Shown: piece by piece, positions 9,142 through 18,061 of the stretch
Layout of the letters: each line of letters begins with the position of its first letter
Position numbering within the stretch: the first letter of the stretch is position 1
Assembly: GCF_026627425.1 (NCBI RefSeq)
Contig: NZ_JAPNLH010000001.1
Span: 248,001-312,000, forward strand
Reading direction: 5' to 3'
Length of the DNA: 64,000 bases
Source: Arthrobacter endolithicus
GTDB taxonomy: Bacteria; Actinomycetota; Actinomycetes; Actinomycetales; Micrococcaceae
Program-made: the position numbers and the translations under genes
The notes under the pieces: generated by a model
Told to the model about the DNA's origin: nothing
Seen by the model: the letters and a program-made list of their open reading frames with translations, nothing else
Database searches by the model: none

Positions 9142-10200
9142 TCAGCGAGGCACTGGAACGGTGGCCAGAATGCTGCCCAGCACATTGTCGACGCTGACGC
9201 CGTCCATCTGGGCTTCGGGCCGCAGCCCCACACGGTGGCGCAGCGCCGGCAGCGTCAGCGCCTTGACGTCGTCGGGCGTGACAAAACTGCGTCCGGACAG
9301 CCAGGCCCAGGCCCGGGACGTGTTCAGCAGGGCCGTGGCACCGCGGGGTGAGACGCCGAGCTGGAAGGACGGTGCGGCGCGCGTGGCGCGGACCAGATCC
9401 ACAATGTAGGCCAGCACCTCGGAGGAAATGCTGACCTGGTTGACCGCTTTCCGGGCCCGTTCCAGCTCCACGGCGCCGGCCACCGGGCAGACACCGGCAG
9501 CGGCCAGATCCCGTGGATCAAACCCGATGCTGTGCCGGCGTACCACCTCGATTTCATCATCGCGTTCCGGCAGTGGCATCGAAATTTTAAGCAGAAACCT
9601 GTCCAACTGCGCCTCCGGGAGCGGATACGTCCCCTCATATTCCACCGGGTTTTGGGTCGCTGCCACCATGAACGGGGCCGGCAGTTTTCGGGAAATGCCG
9701 TCTACCGAGACCTGATGCTCCTCCATCGCCTCCAGCAGCGCGGCCTGCGTTTTCGGCGGCGTCCGATTGATCTCATCCGCGAGCAGGATGTTCGTGAACA
9801 CCGGGCCCTCCCGGAAGCTGAATTCGCTGCTGTGTACGTCATAGATCAACGAGCCGGTCACGTCACCGGGCATCAGATCCGGGGTGAACTGTACGCGTTT
9901 GGTCTCCAGGCTCAGCGCCGCGGAGAGCGTGCGGACCAGTAGGGTCTTGGCCACCCCGGGGACGCCTTCGATCAGCACATGACCGCGAACCAGCAGGGCG
10001 ATCAGCAGGCCGGTGACGGTTGCATCCTGCCCCACGACGGCCTTGGCCACTTCGGTGCGCACATCCAGCAGCGCCTGACGTACCGGATCGTGCATCCCGG
10101 CTGGGGCCTGCGCAGGGGGTCCCGCCGGGGGCAGGGCAGCGGAAGGCCAAACAGGCTGCAGGCCGACGCTGACGTGTCCGTCGGGATACGTTTCGCTCAT
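9142..10200 (-). CDS. MoxR-family AAA+ ATPase
   Basis: 352-aa AAA_3 chaperone-like ATPase. Visible are the glycine-rich loop GVPGVAKT (Walker A), LLADEINRTPPKTQAALLEA (Walker B and sensor region), ATQNPVEYEGTYPLPEAQLD (sensor 1 and arginine-finger loop) and a C-terminal AAA lid with VSPRGATALLNTSRAWAWLS. The first 30 or so residues are proline-rich and variable. The stop of the upstream DUF4350 gene overlaps this start (ATGA). With DUF58 it forms the MoxR/vWA pair seen in many bacteria for activating or maturing protein complexes. Confidence 0.94.
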   Translation of the reverse strand: MSETYPDGHVSVGLQPVWPSAALPPAGPPAQAPAGMHDPVRQALLDVRTEVAKAVVGQDATVTGLLIALLVRGHVLIEGVPGVAKTLLVRTLSAALSLETKRVQFTPDLMPGDVTGSLIYDVHSSEFSFREGPVFTNILLADEINRTPPKTQAALLEAMEEHQVSVDGISRKLPAPFMVAATQNPVEYEGTYPLPEAQLDRFLLKISMPLPERDDEIEVVRRHSIGFDPRDLAAAGVCPVAGAVELERARKAVNQVSISSEVLAYIVDLVRATRAAPSFQLGVSPRGATALLNTSRAWAWLSGRSFVTPDDVKALTLPALRHRVGLRPEAQMDGVSVDNVLGSILATVPVPR

Positions 10201-11426
10201 CTGGAGGTTACTTCTTTCTCTAGCGTGTTCAGTTCCGTGGCCCAGCGCAGCAGGGCAGGCGCGGTTGTCGGCCGGGTGTGGAGCAGCTCGGCCACCTGTC
10301 CATGCGAACGGCCGGTGTGGCGGGCGACCGCGGCAAGCACGTGCGCGTCGGACGCCGCCCGTCCGAGCCGCAGATGCCCGGACATGCGCAGCATCGCTCC
10401 CGCTCGCAGAACGGCTGCGGCGGTTTCACTCGCGCCGGCGTCCTCGTAGAGGCGGGCACGCCCGGCCGCCGTCTCGGCCGCCTTAACGGTAACCGGGAGC
10501 GGCTCCGTCACGATCGGCCCGTCCCGGCGGCCCTTCCAGAGCATGCCAAGAACAGCGACAATCAGTAGCCAAATCCCGGCAGGCACCCGCCACGGCGGAG
10601 TGAGGGCGGAGAGATCCTTGGGCGCGGCGTCCTGCGGCAGGTCCTGCAGGGACGGTGTATACCAGAGCAGATCCGGGTTTTTCCCCAGCATCCGCAGTGT
10701 CAGTGCCGCGTTGCCGCTCGTCGCCAGTTTGTCATTGCTCAGGATTTTGTGGTTGCCGATCACCATGATCCGGCCGTTCGCGCTCGCCGCATACAGTCCC
10801 GCCGGCGTGTTCGTCCCGCCATGCGCCGTTCCGCCGCTGGAATTCTGCGCATCCGGAAAGCACATTACCGGTCCGCGGTACACCGTACCGGCGTCGGAGC
10901 TGATGCTCCCGGCCGCCACGGCATCGGCGTTTTCGCAGGCAGCCGCGGCGGTGTCCGCCGGAAATGCTGCCGATCCGGCCGCGGTGATGCCGGGACCGGT
11001 GCGTGCTGCGGTTCCGGACGGTGCGGTGAGACTACGAAGGGACAGCGGACCGGGTTCCACCAGGACCAGTGTCGCGTCGGTTTCGGCCAACTGTTCGATC
11101 TTTCCGCGGTCCAGAATTCCGGCCGGATCGTAGATTAGAACGGTTGGCGCGGAAGCATCCGTCTGACGCAGCCGGGCCAGAGTTGCCGCCAGGGAATTTG
11201 TGGCCGCGACTTTGACGCCGTGCTGGGCCAGGATGCTGGCCGCTGCCATTGCGCCCTCCGGAGCCGGATTGTCGATAGCCAGCGTACCGTTACCGTGCCG
11301 GCCCAGATTGCCCAGGGCGAAAAGGGTAACGGTGACCAACACGGACACGGTGCCGACGATCAGCCAGAAGCGGTGCCTCCCCAGCCGTTCCCTGACACGT
11401 TGCCGGACAGCGCTGGTGCCGCTCAT
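10197..11426 (-). CDS. DUF4350 membrane protein
   Basis: 409 aa. An N-terminal helix (FWLIVGTVSVLVTVTLFALG, about residues 20-40) is followed by a long extracytoplasmic Rossmann-like DUF4350 domain (segments VLIYDPAGIL and IMVIGNHKILSND). A second helix comes near residue 287 (GIWLLIVAVLGMLW), then a cytoplasmic helical tail of about 110 residues. Start and stop both overlap neighbours by 4 bases, so it is strictly coupled to the DUF4129 and MoxR genes. DUF4350 proteins occur with MoxR clusters; no activity is established. Confidence 0.85.
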   Translation of the reverse strand: MSGTSAVRQRVRERLGRHRFWLIVGTVSVLVTVTLFALGNLGRHGNGTLAIDNPAPEGAMAAASILAQHGVKVAATNSLAATLARLRQTDASAPTVLIYDPAGILDRGKIEQLAETDATLVLVEPGPLSLRSLTAPSGTAARTGPGITAAGSAAFPADTAAAACENADAVAAGSISSDAGTVYRGPVMCFPDAQNSSGGTAHGGTNTPAGLYAASANGRIMVIGNHKILSNDKLATSGNAALTLRMLGKNPDLLWYTPSLQDLPQDAAPKDLSALTPPWRVPAGIWLLIVAVLGMLWKGRRDGPIVTEPLPVTVKAAETAAGRARLYEDAGASETAAAVLRAGAMLRMSGHLRLGRAASDAHVLAAVARHTGRSHGQVAELLHTRPTTAPALLRWATELNTLEKEVTSR

Positions 11427-12109
11427 CGTGGTGCCGCCAGGGCGCCGGGACCGCCGTCGTACTGCGGCCGGTGCTCGAGCAGAACATGGTCCAGCTCCTT
11501 CAGCCGCACAAAGTCCGCCGCGGCGGCAACTACATCGCCGTACCGTACGCCGTTGAAGCAGCCGGCCGCGGCCAGCAAGCTCCCGCGGTGGGCGCCGAAG
11601 GCCCTGATCAGTCCCGCAGTGGCTTCATCAACGGTCCGGCCGGGCTGCGATTCAAGGATGGCGCGTTCCTCCGCCGTACGGACCAGGGCCCGGAACTGGG
11701 CGGTAACCGCGCCGGCATAATCCCCGACCATCGCAGCTTGCTGTGCAAGCTCCCGGTGTTCGCCGGCCGTCAGGAGCGCTTCGGGGCCGAAAATCTCTGC
11801 TTCGAGGTTCGGCTGCCGGCGATTCAACTGCGGACGCACCAGCCAAATGGCCACGGCAACCAGCGCCAGCAGCACAACCCCCAGCAGGACAACGCCGAGG
11901 TTGCCGTTGATCCCCGAGAGCTCATTGAGGACATCGGTAAAGAACTTTACGACCCGGGCCCAAATCTGCTCGGCCAGGCCCGGTTTAGCGTCCTGATAGA
12001 TTTTCCGGGAAAGTTCATCGCGGGCCCAGCGGCGGGCCTCATCGGCACCAGGCAGGACGGGAACGTCCGTGCTCCCGGAGGTCGGGGCGAGGCCGCCGGA
12101 TACCGTCAT
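11423..12109 (-). CDS. DUF4129 membrane protein
   Basis: 228 aa from the ATG at 12109, chosen because it overlaps the upstream stop as ATGA; a TTG six codons earlier is possible but has no ribosome-binding site. One membrane helix (LGVVLLGVVLLALVAVAIWL) near residues 80-100 separates an N-terminal amphipathic region (ARRWARDELSRKIYQDAKPG) from the cytoplasmic DUF4129 domain (EHRELAQQAAMVGDYAGAVT ... VRYGDVVAAAADFVRLKELD). DUF4129 often occurs fused to transglutaminase-like modules in MoxR loci; here it is free. Confidence 0.85.
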   Translation of the reverse strand: MTVSGGLAPTSGSTDVPVLPGADEARRWARDELSRKIYQDAKPGLAEQIWARVVKFFTDVLNELSGINGNLGVVLLGVVLLALVAVAIWLVRPQLNRRQPNLEAEIFGPEALLTAGEHRELAQQAAMVGDYAGAVTAQFRALVRTAEERAILESQPGRTVDEATAGLIRAFGAHRGSLLAAAGCFNGVRYGDVVAAAADFVRLKELDHVLLEHRPQYDGGPGALAAPR

Positions 12110-13362
12110 TTCCCGGCTGCGCTCCAAGGTCCGTTCCGGGGCTGTCCACCGGGAGGCAAGCCGCCCGGTAGGCCGTCCGGATCGGTGCCGGGCCCACCAT
12201 CATGTTCCTTCATCAGGACGATGTCGAACCCCTCTTTGCGCATCCTCAGGTCCACGTAGATCAGCGCGAGCACGCCTGCTTGGAAAGCCAGCGCTACTGC
12301 CCCGATGACACTGGTGATGATTAGCGATATACCCTGCCCCAGCACTGCCTGCAGAATCTGCTGTTCCGGCGTCGGATTCGAATTAATCAGCATGCCCACA
12401 ATGCCGACCACAAAACCCACCGCGGTGGATATTCCGCCGGTGATGGCCCCGACAATCACGCCGGTCACGATCCAGATGCCGAAAGTCCGCCACCAATTGT
12501 TCCGGGTCAGTCGCCAGGAACGCGCGATGGCGGGGAAAATGCCTAGATTCTCCACCACGATTGCCGCCGGCGCCACGAGCAACTTCACACCGATCCAGAG
12601 GAAACCGGCGATCATGGCCAGCACCAGTGCCAAACTGAGGAGGGCGCCGCCGACGCGCAGATCAGCAATCAGGAGGACAGCAGAAAAAACGACGACGGCG
12701 AGCACCACACCGACGCCGAGCATGTACAGCAGCGACAGCCCCACCAGCGGGCCAATCCGGCGGCGGGCCAGGTACCACATCTGTTTAAAAGTCGTGGTCC
12801 GGTTCAGTACCGCGCGGGACACCGGAACCACCAGGACACCCTGCAGGATCATCTGGGTCACGGTCTGCAGCAACGCCGCTATCAGCAAGGTGGCCCCGGC
12901 ACCCACGGCGAAGGACGCTATTTGGCTTCTCGATAGGTCCCCTTCCGCAATCGACATGATCGGGATGCCGCCGCTGAGGAATACCGCCAGCAAAACGACC
13001 GTCAGCACCGCCGAAAACGCCTGTACAAGCAGGGCGGAGCCAAACATCGCCTTGCCGTTACGGCGGGCTGCCTGAAACGCCCCGTCGAGGATCTCTCCCA
13101 ACCCCAAAGGCCGGAGCGGGATGACGCCGGGCTTCGGCGGCGCCTCGTACTGCTGGTAGCCGGGGTACTGCTGCTGTGGCCAGCCATAGTGCACGTGCGG
13201 CGCGCCGGACTGAGCCGGTCCCGGCGGTGGTGCGTATTGGCCCCACAACGGTGCCTCGCCCCATCGGGGTGCCTGGCCCGGCGGGGGTGCCTGGCCCGGC
13301 GGGGGTGCCTGGCCCGGCTGGGGTTCGGGGCGCCCCAGCGGCTGGTCGGGTTCCTGCGTCAT
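12106..13362 (-). CDS. Multi-pass membrane protein with proline-rich N-tail (GDPD-type membrane domain)
   Basis: 418 aa from ATG 13362, which has GGGGAG six bases upstream (two earlier in-frame starts lack this spacing). The first 90 residues are Pro/Gln/Gly-rich, with a perfect PPPGQA repeat, followed by PLRPLGLGEILDGAFQAARR and about six membrane helices. The LGLGEILDGAF motif is typical of actinobacterial proteins annotated with a glycerophosphodiester phosphodiesterase membrane-domain-like region. It is the first gene of the MoxR operon and overlaps the DUF4129 gene by 4 bases. Role unknown; membrane scaffold is a guess. Confidence 0.82.
   Translation of the reverse strand: MTQEPDQPLGRPEPQPGQAPPPGQAPPPGQAPRWGEAPLWGQYAPPPGPAQSGAPHVHYGWPQQQYPGYQQYEAPPKPGVIPLRPLGLGEILDGAFQAARRNGKAMFGSALLVQAFSAVLTVVLLAVFLSGGIPIMSIAEGDLSRSQIASFAVGAGATLLIAALLQTVTQMILQGVLVVPVSRAVLNRTTTFKQMWYLARRRIGPLVGLSLLYMLGVGVVLAVVVFSAVLLIADLRVGGALLSLALVLAMIAGFLWIGVKLLVAPAAIVVENLGIFPAIARSWRLTRNNWWRTFGIWIVTGVIVGAITGGISTAVGFVVGIVGMLINSNPTPEQQILQAVLGQGISLIITSVIGAVALAFQAGVLALIYVDLRMRKEGFDIVLMKEHDGGPGTDPDGLPGGLPPGGQPRNGPWSAAGK
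13266..13319. repeat. Three tandem 18-bp repeats in coding sequence
   Basis: Units at 13266-13283, 13284-13301 and 13302-13319; the first two are identical and the third differs at its last base. They encode the PPPGQA repeats of the membrane-protein N-tail. The array could change length by slippage without frameshift. Confidence 0.85.
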
Positions 13363-13576
13363 GTTCATCTCCCCATAGCTGACGGCAGCCAATCCTGCGG
13401 CTGCACCGACGGCTGCCGGCCCCAGTTCTGACTCTGGCTTTAGCCTAGCGGCACCCTACGACGTCGGCCATTATCGCGGCGACCGTGCAGCTGACCGCTG
13501 TCTGGTCGGAGGACGCGGACCCAGGGTACAGGGCTGCCAACAAGACATTGTCCGGGGGATAGGCGAACATATAACT

Positions 13577-14251
13577 ATGAAGGCACGCATTCTGGTAGTT
13601 GATGATGATGAAGCACTGGCCGAGATGATCGGTATAGTGCTGCGCAATGACGGGTTTGAACCCTTCTTCTGCGCCGACGGGGCGCAGGCGCTGGCAGCCT
13701 TCCGCTCATCCAAACCCGACCTGGTCCTGCTGGACCTGATGCTGCCGGGCGTGGACGGAATCGAGGTCTGCCGCCAGATCCGTGCCGAGTCCGACGTCCC
13801 GATCGTGATGCTGACGGCAAAATCGGATACCTCCGACGTAGTCCGCGGTCTCGAGTCCGGTGCTGACGACTACGTCCCCAAGCCGTTCAAGCCGGCGGAG
13901 CTGGTGGCGCGGGTCCGCGCGCGGCTGCGTCCGGGCGACCAGAAGGCGCCGGAGACTCTCACTATCGCGGACGTAAGTATTGACGTTGCAGGCCATGCCG
14001 TGCATCGTGCGGGGAAGAAGATTTCCCTGACGCCGCTGGAATTCGATTTGCTCGTCGCGCTGGCCCGCAAGCCCTGGCAGGTCTTTACCCGGGAGCTGCT
14101 GCTGGAACAGGTCTGGGGCTACCGGCATGCCGCGGATACCCGTCTGGTCAATGTGCACGTGCAGCGGCTGCGTTCGAAAATCGAGCAGGACCCGGAGGCG
14201 CCGGAGGTCGTGCTGACCGTGCGCGGCGTGGGCTACCGGGCCGGGCAATAG
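13577..14251 (+). CDS. mtrA: Two-component response regulator MtrA
   Basis: OmpR/PhoB-type DNA-binding regulator, 224 aa. The receiver domain is at residues 4-115 with acidic pocket D9-D11, phospho-acceptor D53 (LVLLDLMLPG) and conserved Lys in VPKPF. The winged-helix domain occupies about 128-222 (LTPLEFDLLVALARKPWQVF ... VWGYRHAADTRLVNVHVQRL). In Actinobacteria MtrA controls cell-wall hydrolase, division and osmostress genes. It is followed after 22 bases by its kinase gene and then lpqB, the conserved order. The ATG is 4-5 codons before the first beta-strand, as expected; the upstream region has no convincing Shine-Dalgarno site at ideal spacing. Confidence 0.96.
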   Translation: MKARILVVDDDEALAEMIGIVLRNDGFEPFFCADGAQALAAFRSSKPDLVLLDLMLPGVDGIEVCRQIRAESDVPIVMLTAKSDTSDVVRGLESGADDYVPKPFKPAELVARVRARLRPGDQKAPETLTIADVSIDVAGHAVHRAGKKISLTPLEFDLLVALARKPWQVFTRELLLEQVWGYRHAADTRLVNVHVQRLRSKIEQDPEAPEVVLTVRGVGYRAGQ

Positions 14252-14273
14252 AACACGGAGCCGGCGCGCACGG

Positions 14274-16148
14274 ATGACCAAGCTAGAAGAGCACAAGCCG
14301 CAGCTCGGCGGCGGATCCCGGGCAGCGCTGCCCGCCGCAGGCAGCGAACCTACGGACGGTCCCGCCGATTCCCCGACACCCCGGCTCGCGCGCCTGCCCA
14401 TGATCCTGGGGCGGATCAAGGGTTCCTTGCGGCGGTCCGGAGTCCTGCTGCTGCGCTGGGTGCTGCGCCCGGCCGGACACTGGCTGGACCGCCGCCGGCG
14501 TGGGGTTCGACGTCGGTGGCGCACCTCACTGCAGTTCCGCACGGTGCTGGTCACCCTGCTCATTGCGTTTATCGCCTTGGTCGGCGTCGGCGCCTACCTG
14601 TCCAGCCAGATTGCCAACGGACTTTTCCAGGAACGGCTGCAACAGGCAAAACAGGAATCATCCCGCGGTATATCCCAGGTCCAGGAAAGCTTCGACAACG
14701 CCCAGCTCAGCGACGTCCCGGCCGCCTCAACCTACGTCCGTGACACGCTCAAACTACTCGAGGTCGGCGGCACTGACGACACCCGCAGGTACCTGATGGT
14801 CTTGGTGCCGGGGCAGAATAATTCTTTGTTCGTCGCCACAGTGAGCTCCGGCGGGATCACCCCGGCCATCATCCCCGACGAATTGCGATCGGCGGTGCAG
14901 GGACATTCGGGCCAGTACTGGCAGTCAATGTCCTTGAGTGCCGGAAGCAATGAGGAACATCCTGCTCTGGCCGTCGGCAGTAATGTCAATCTTCTCGGCA
15001 CGCATTATGAGCTGTATCTGATCTACGATCTGAACAATGCGCAGGCCACGCTGAACTACATCCAGTCGGTGTTGTGGCTTGGCGGCGGCATTTTGCTGCT
15101 CCTTATTGGCGGCATCGCGCTCTACGTGACCCGCAACGTTGTCCTCCCGATCAGCCAGGCAGCCGCTGTGGCGGAGAAACTCGCATCCGGCCAATTGCAG
15201 GAACGCATGGTGGTCCGGGGTGAGGACGAGGTGGCCCGACTGGCCTCGTCGTTTAACCGGATGGCCAATTCGCTGCAAGAGCAAATCAATCAGCTGGCCG
15301 CGCTTTCGCATATGCAGCAGAGCTTCGTGTCCGACGTCTCGCATGAACTGCGCACTCCGCTGACCACGGTCCGGATGGCCGCGGAGGTTCTTTTCGATGC
15401 CAGGGACAGCTTCGATCCGGTGAACAAACGCTCCGCGGAGCTGCTCTACCACCAGGTGGAGCGTTTCCAGGCCCTGCTTGCCGACCTGCTGGAAATCTCC
15501 CGCTTCGATGCCGGAGCAGCCGTCCTTGACGCGGAACCGGGCGATATTTACGCCGTCATCCACAACGTGATGGAGGGAGCCCAACCCTTGGCCGAACGGT
15601 GCGGCTCTGTCCTTAACCTTGCGGCGGCCACCGATATCTATGGCAGCGTGGTGGACATGGACCCCCGCCGGATCGATAGAATCCTGCGGAACCTGGTGGT
15701 CAATGCCCTCGAACACGGAGATGGGAAGCCAGTGGAGATTTTCGTGGCATCGGATGCGGATACCATTGCGGTGGCCGTCCGGGACCACGGCATCGGGATG
15801 TCTGCCGGTGAGGTGACCAGGGCGTTTGACCGTTTCTGGCGGGCCGACCCTGCGCGTGCCCGCACCACCGGCGGCAGCGGTCTGGGCCTGGCCATCGCCA
15901 CGGAAGACACGCGGCTGCACGGCGGTCTCCTGGAGGCTTGGGGGAAGCCCGGTGCGGGGTCCTGTTTCCGCCTCACGCTGCCGCGCCGCAGCGGTGCGGC
16001 GCATGGGCCTTCGCCGGTCGGCCTTCCGCCGGGCGGGGACGACGACGCCTCGGGTAACCTGCACCTGACGGGCGAGCCGGCGCCCGCTGCCGAGTTCGAA
16101 GCCAAGGTCACCGGGACCGATCCGCTGTCCGGAAGGGCGGTTTTGTGA
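14274..16148 (+). CDS. mtrB: Sensor histidine kinase MtrB
   Basis: 624-aa membrane kinase, partner of MtrA. A cytoplasmic N-tail of about 80 residues precedes helix 1 (about 88-108). An extracytoplasmic sensor domain (about 110-262), helix 2 (about 265-287), HAMP, HisKA with H357 (SDVSHELRTPLTTVRM) and HATPase_c follow. The HATPase carries LRNLVVNALEHG (N box), VRDHGIGMS (G1) and GGSGLGLAIA (G2). The C-terminal 60 residues are variable. The stop overlaps the lpqB start, coupling the kinase with its accessory lipoprotein. Confidence 0.95.
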   Translation: MTKLEEHKPQLGGGSRAALPAAGSEPTDGPADSPTPRLARLPMILGRIKGSLRRSGVLLLRWVLRPAGHWLDRRRRGVRRRWRTSLQFRTVLVTLLIAFIALVGVGAYLSSQIANGLFQERLQQAKQESSRGISQVQESFDNAQLSDVPAASTYVRDTLKLLEVGGTDDTRRYLMVLVPGQNNSLFVATVSSGGITPAIIPDELRSAVQGHSGQYWQSMSLSAGSNEEHPALAVGSNVNLLGTHYELYLIYDLNNAQATLNYIQSVLWLGGGILLLLIGGIALYVTRNVVLPISQAAAVAEKLASGQLQERMVVRGEDEVARLASSFNRMANSLQEQINQLAALSHMQQSFVSDVSHELRTPLTTVRMAAEVLFDARDSFDPVNKRSAELLYHQVERFQALLADLLEISRFDAGAAVLDAEPGDIYAVIHNVMEGAQPLAERCGSVLNLAAATDIYGSVVDMDPRRIDRILRNLVVNALEHGDGKPVEIFVASDADTIAVAVRDHGIGMSAGEVTRAFDRFWRADPARARTTGGSGLGLAIATEDTRLHGGLLEAWGKPGAGSCFRLTLPRRSGAAHGPSPVGLPPGGDDDASGNLHLTGEPAPAAEFEAKVTGTDPLSGRAVL

Positions 16149-17947
16149 TGAACGTCCTTCATGTCCCAAAGGCCCGTCACGCACTTGACCGTCGCGGACC
16201 CGCAGCGGTCCTGCTGCGCCTGCTGGTCGTCGTCGTCGTGGTACTGCTGTGCAGCGCCGGATGCGCTGTCATCCCCAGCAGCGGAGTCGTGGGCAAAAGC
16301 GATCCGGTGGCCGGCCGCAATAACCCTGTCACCATCGATTTCCGGCAGAACGCGCCCGTCCGGGGTGCCAGTCCCACGAGCATCATCGAGGGTTTTATCG
16401 CCGCCGGAACCGGTGTCTCGGACGACTTCCAGGTGGCGAGGCAGTACTTGGACCACAAGATCGCCGGGACGTGGAAGGCCGATGCGCGCACACTGGTCTA
16501 CAAAGACAGCTTTAAGGTCGTCAGTACCGGCAGCGAGGTTGACCCGGGGAATGGTCCCAACAGCAGCGCCGGCAGTGATTTCAAAATTGACTTCGCCCTG
16601 CAGTCGATGGTCGATGCGAACGGGATTCTTACCCCGGCGGACCCCGGTGCCGTGCAGACCGTTAAGTTCTCCCTGGTCAGGGAAGATGGTGAATGGCGAA
16701 TCAGCAGCGTGCCGGACGGGATCATGCTGCAGTCCGCAAACTTTGCCACACTGTACAGCCCGTACTCGCTGTACTTCTATGACCCGACGTTTGCCTACGC
16801 GGTGCCGGACATCCGCTGGCTCGCCGGGAAAGCCACTACCCGGGCGACGTCTATTGTCCGGGCGATGCTCAACGGCCCAGCACCTTACCTCAAGGGCGCC
16901 GTCGCCAGTGCCTTTCCGGACGGAATCAAGCTGGTACGCGATTCGGTGCCGATCAACAATGGGGTGGCCCAGCTGGATTTGACCGCGCAGCCATTGTTGG
17001 ATGCCACGGTCAAGGCGCGGCAGCAGATGCAGGCTCAGCTGCTGCTGACGTTGCAGCGTAACCTCAATACCGTCACATCGGTCACGCTGCGGGCCGATAC
17101 CCGCGAAATTGACCTCGGGCCGCAGGAGGCCGGGCAGCCGGCATTAGTGGTCAACAACCAAGTGCCGCACACGCAGGTAGCGGTCGCCAAAAATGAATTG
17201 GTGCATTTCGATAATGGACAGACATCGCCGATAGACGGGCTCGCGTCCATGGCCAAGCACGGGCCCTCGCACCCGGCGCAGTCGTACACCAAACCGCTGT
17301 ATGCCTTCCTTAATGCAGACCACAGCCAGGCCTTCAGCGTGGCTCCCGGACAGGCTGAGGTTCCCGGAGCCACGGGGATTAATCTCACCGCGCCGTCGTT
17401 TTCACCGCAGGACTGGATCTGGACGGCCGCGGGCGACGGCGGCGGCCAGATCATTGCCTTCCACCCGGACCTGAGTAAACCAGGGCAGCCGCCGGCCGCC
17501 GTCGTTCTCTTTGTCCAATGGCTGGTGGGACGGACGGTAACTGATTTCAGGGTCTCACGGGACGGCAGCCGGGCGCTGATCATTTCCACCCTGAACGGCG
17601 TCAGTTCGGTGCAGATTGCCGGTATTTTACGAGCCGGAGACGTGCCAAAGGACCTCACGGTTCCCATCACCGTGGTGTCATCGGTCAATCCCGGCGTTGG
17701 CGATTGGGTCAGTGAGACCAGTATGGCCGTTATGCGGCCGTCCGCGACCGGCCCGGTGGTGGTGGAGATACTGGATCTGAAATCGGATCCGCAACAGCTC
17801 GCGCCGTTGGAAGGGATGCGGTGGCTCAGCGCGGGCAATAGCTGGCTGGACCTGTATGCGCAGACCGACAAGGACATCTATGCGCGTCTGGGCAATGGCT
17901 GGGTTATTCAGGCCAAGGACGTCACTGACGCGTCCTTCGCGGGTTAA
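16145..17947 (+). CDS. lpqB: Lipoprotein LpqB (MtrAB accessory)
   Basis: 600 aa. A charged N-region and a valine-rich signal helix end in LLCSAGC; the cysteine at about residue 40 is the lipidation site. The mature part has the GerMN-like N-terminal and beta-propeller-like C-terminal regions of LpqB (VRGASPTSIIEGFIAAGTG, DFQVARQYL; later ISTLNGVSSVQIAGI). In mycobacteria and streptomycetes LpqB interacts with MtrB and tunes signalling. Start is GTG 16145 or, equally possible, ATG 16148; both overlap the mtrB stop. Confidence 0.94.
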   Translation: MMNVLHVPKARHALDRRGPAAVLLRLLVVVVVVLLCSAGCAVIPSSGVVGKSDPVAGRNNPVTIDFRQNAPVRGASPTSIIEGFIAAGTGVSDDFQVARQYLDHKIAGTWKADARTLVYKDSFKVVSTGSEVDPGNGPNSSAGSDFKIDFALQSMVDANGILTPADPGAVQTVKFSLVREDGEWRISSVPDGIMLQSANFATLYSPYSLYFYDPTFAYAVPDIRWLAGKATTRATSIVRAMLNGPAPYLKGAVASAFPDGIKLVRDSVPINNGVAQLDLTAQPLLDATVKARQQMQAQLLLTLQRNLNTVTSVTLRADTREIDLGPQEAGQPALVVNNQVPHTQVAVAKNELVHFDNGQTSPIDGLASMAKHGPSHPAQSYTKPLYAFLNADHSQAFSVAPGQAEVPGATGINLTAPSFSPQDWIWTAAGDGGGQIIAFHPDLSKPGQPPAAVVLFVQWLVGRTVTDFRVSRDGSRALIISTLNGVSSVQIAGILRAGDVPKDLTVPITVVSSVNPGVGDWVSETSMAVMRPSATGPVVVEILDLKSDPQQLAPLEGMRWLSAGNSWLDLYAQTDKDIYARLGNGWVIQAKDVTDASFAG

Positions 17948-18008
17948 GCGGTTGGGTTTTCTCACCGCTGTTCCCCTGCACAGATAGGAACCGGGCGGTG
18001 GTTGTTCG

Positions 18009-18056
18009 CATGCTGGGACCGCAGACCTGCCAACCGCGGCAGGACCGGCCAGCATG
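18009..18056 (+). other. Nested hairpin just upstream of the comF-like start
   Basis: Outer arms 18009-18016 and 18049-18056 (CATGCTGG/CCAGCATG) enclose an inner perfect stem 18026-18031/18038-18043 (CCTGCC/GGCAGG). It ends 5 bases before the ATG at 18062, beside the GGGTGG ribosome-binding site. It could terminate lpqB transcripts or limit comF translation. Confidence 0.5.
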
Positions 18057-18061
18057 GGTGG

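Noticed and set aside
13540-13576. TTGTCC-N16-TATAAC as mtrA promoter
   Set aside because: The -10 ends one base before the ATG, so transcription would start inside the gene; MtrA cannot start later because the receiver domain begins at residue 4.
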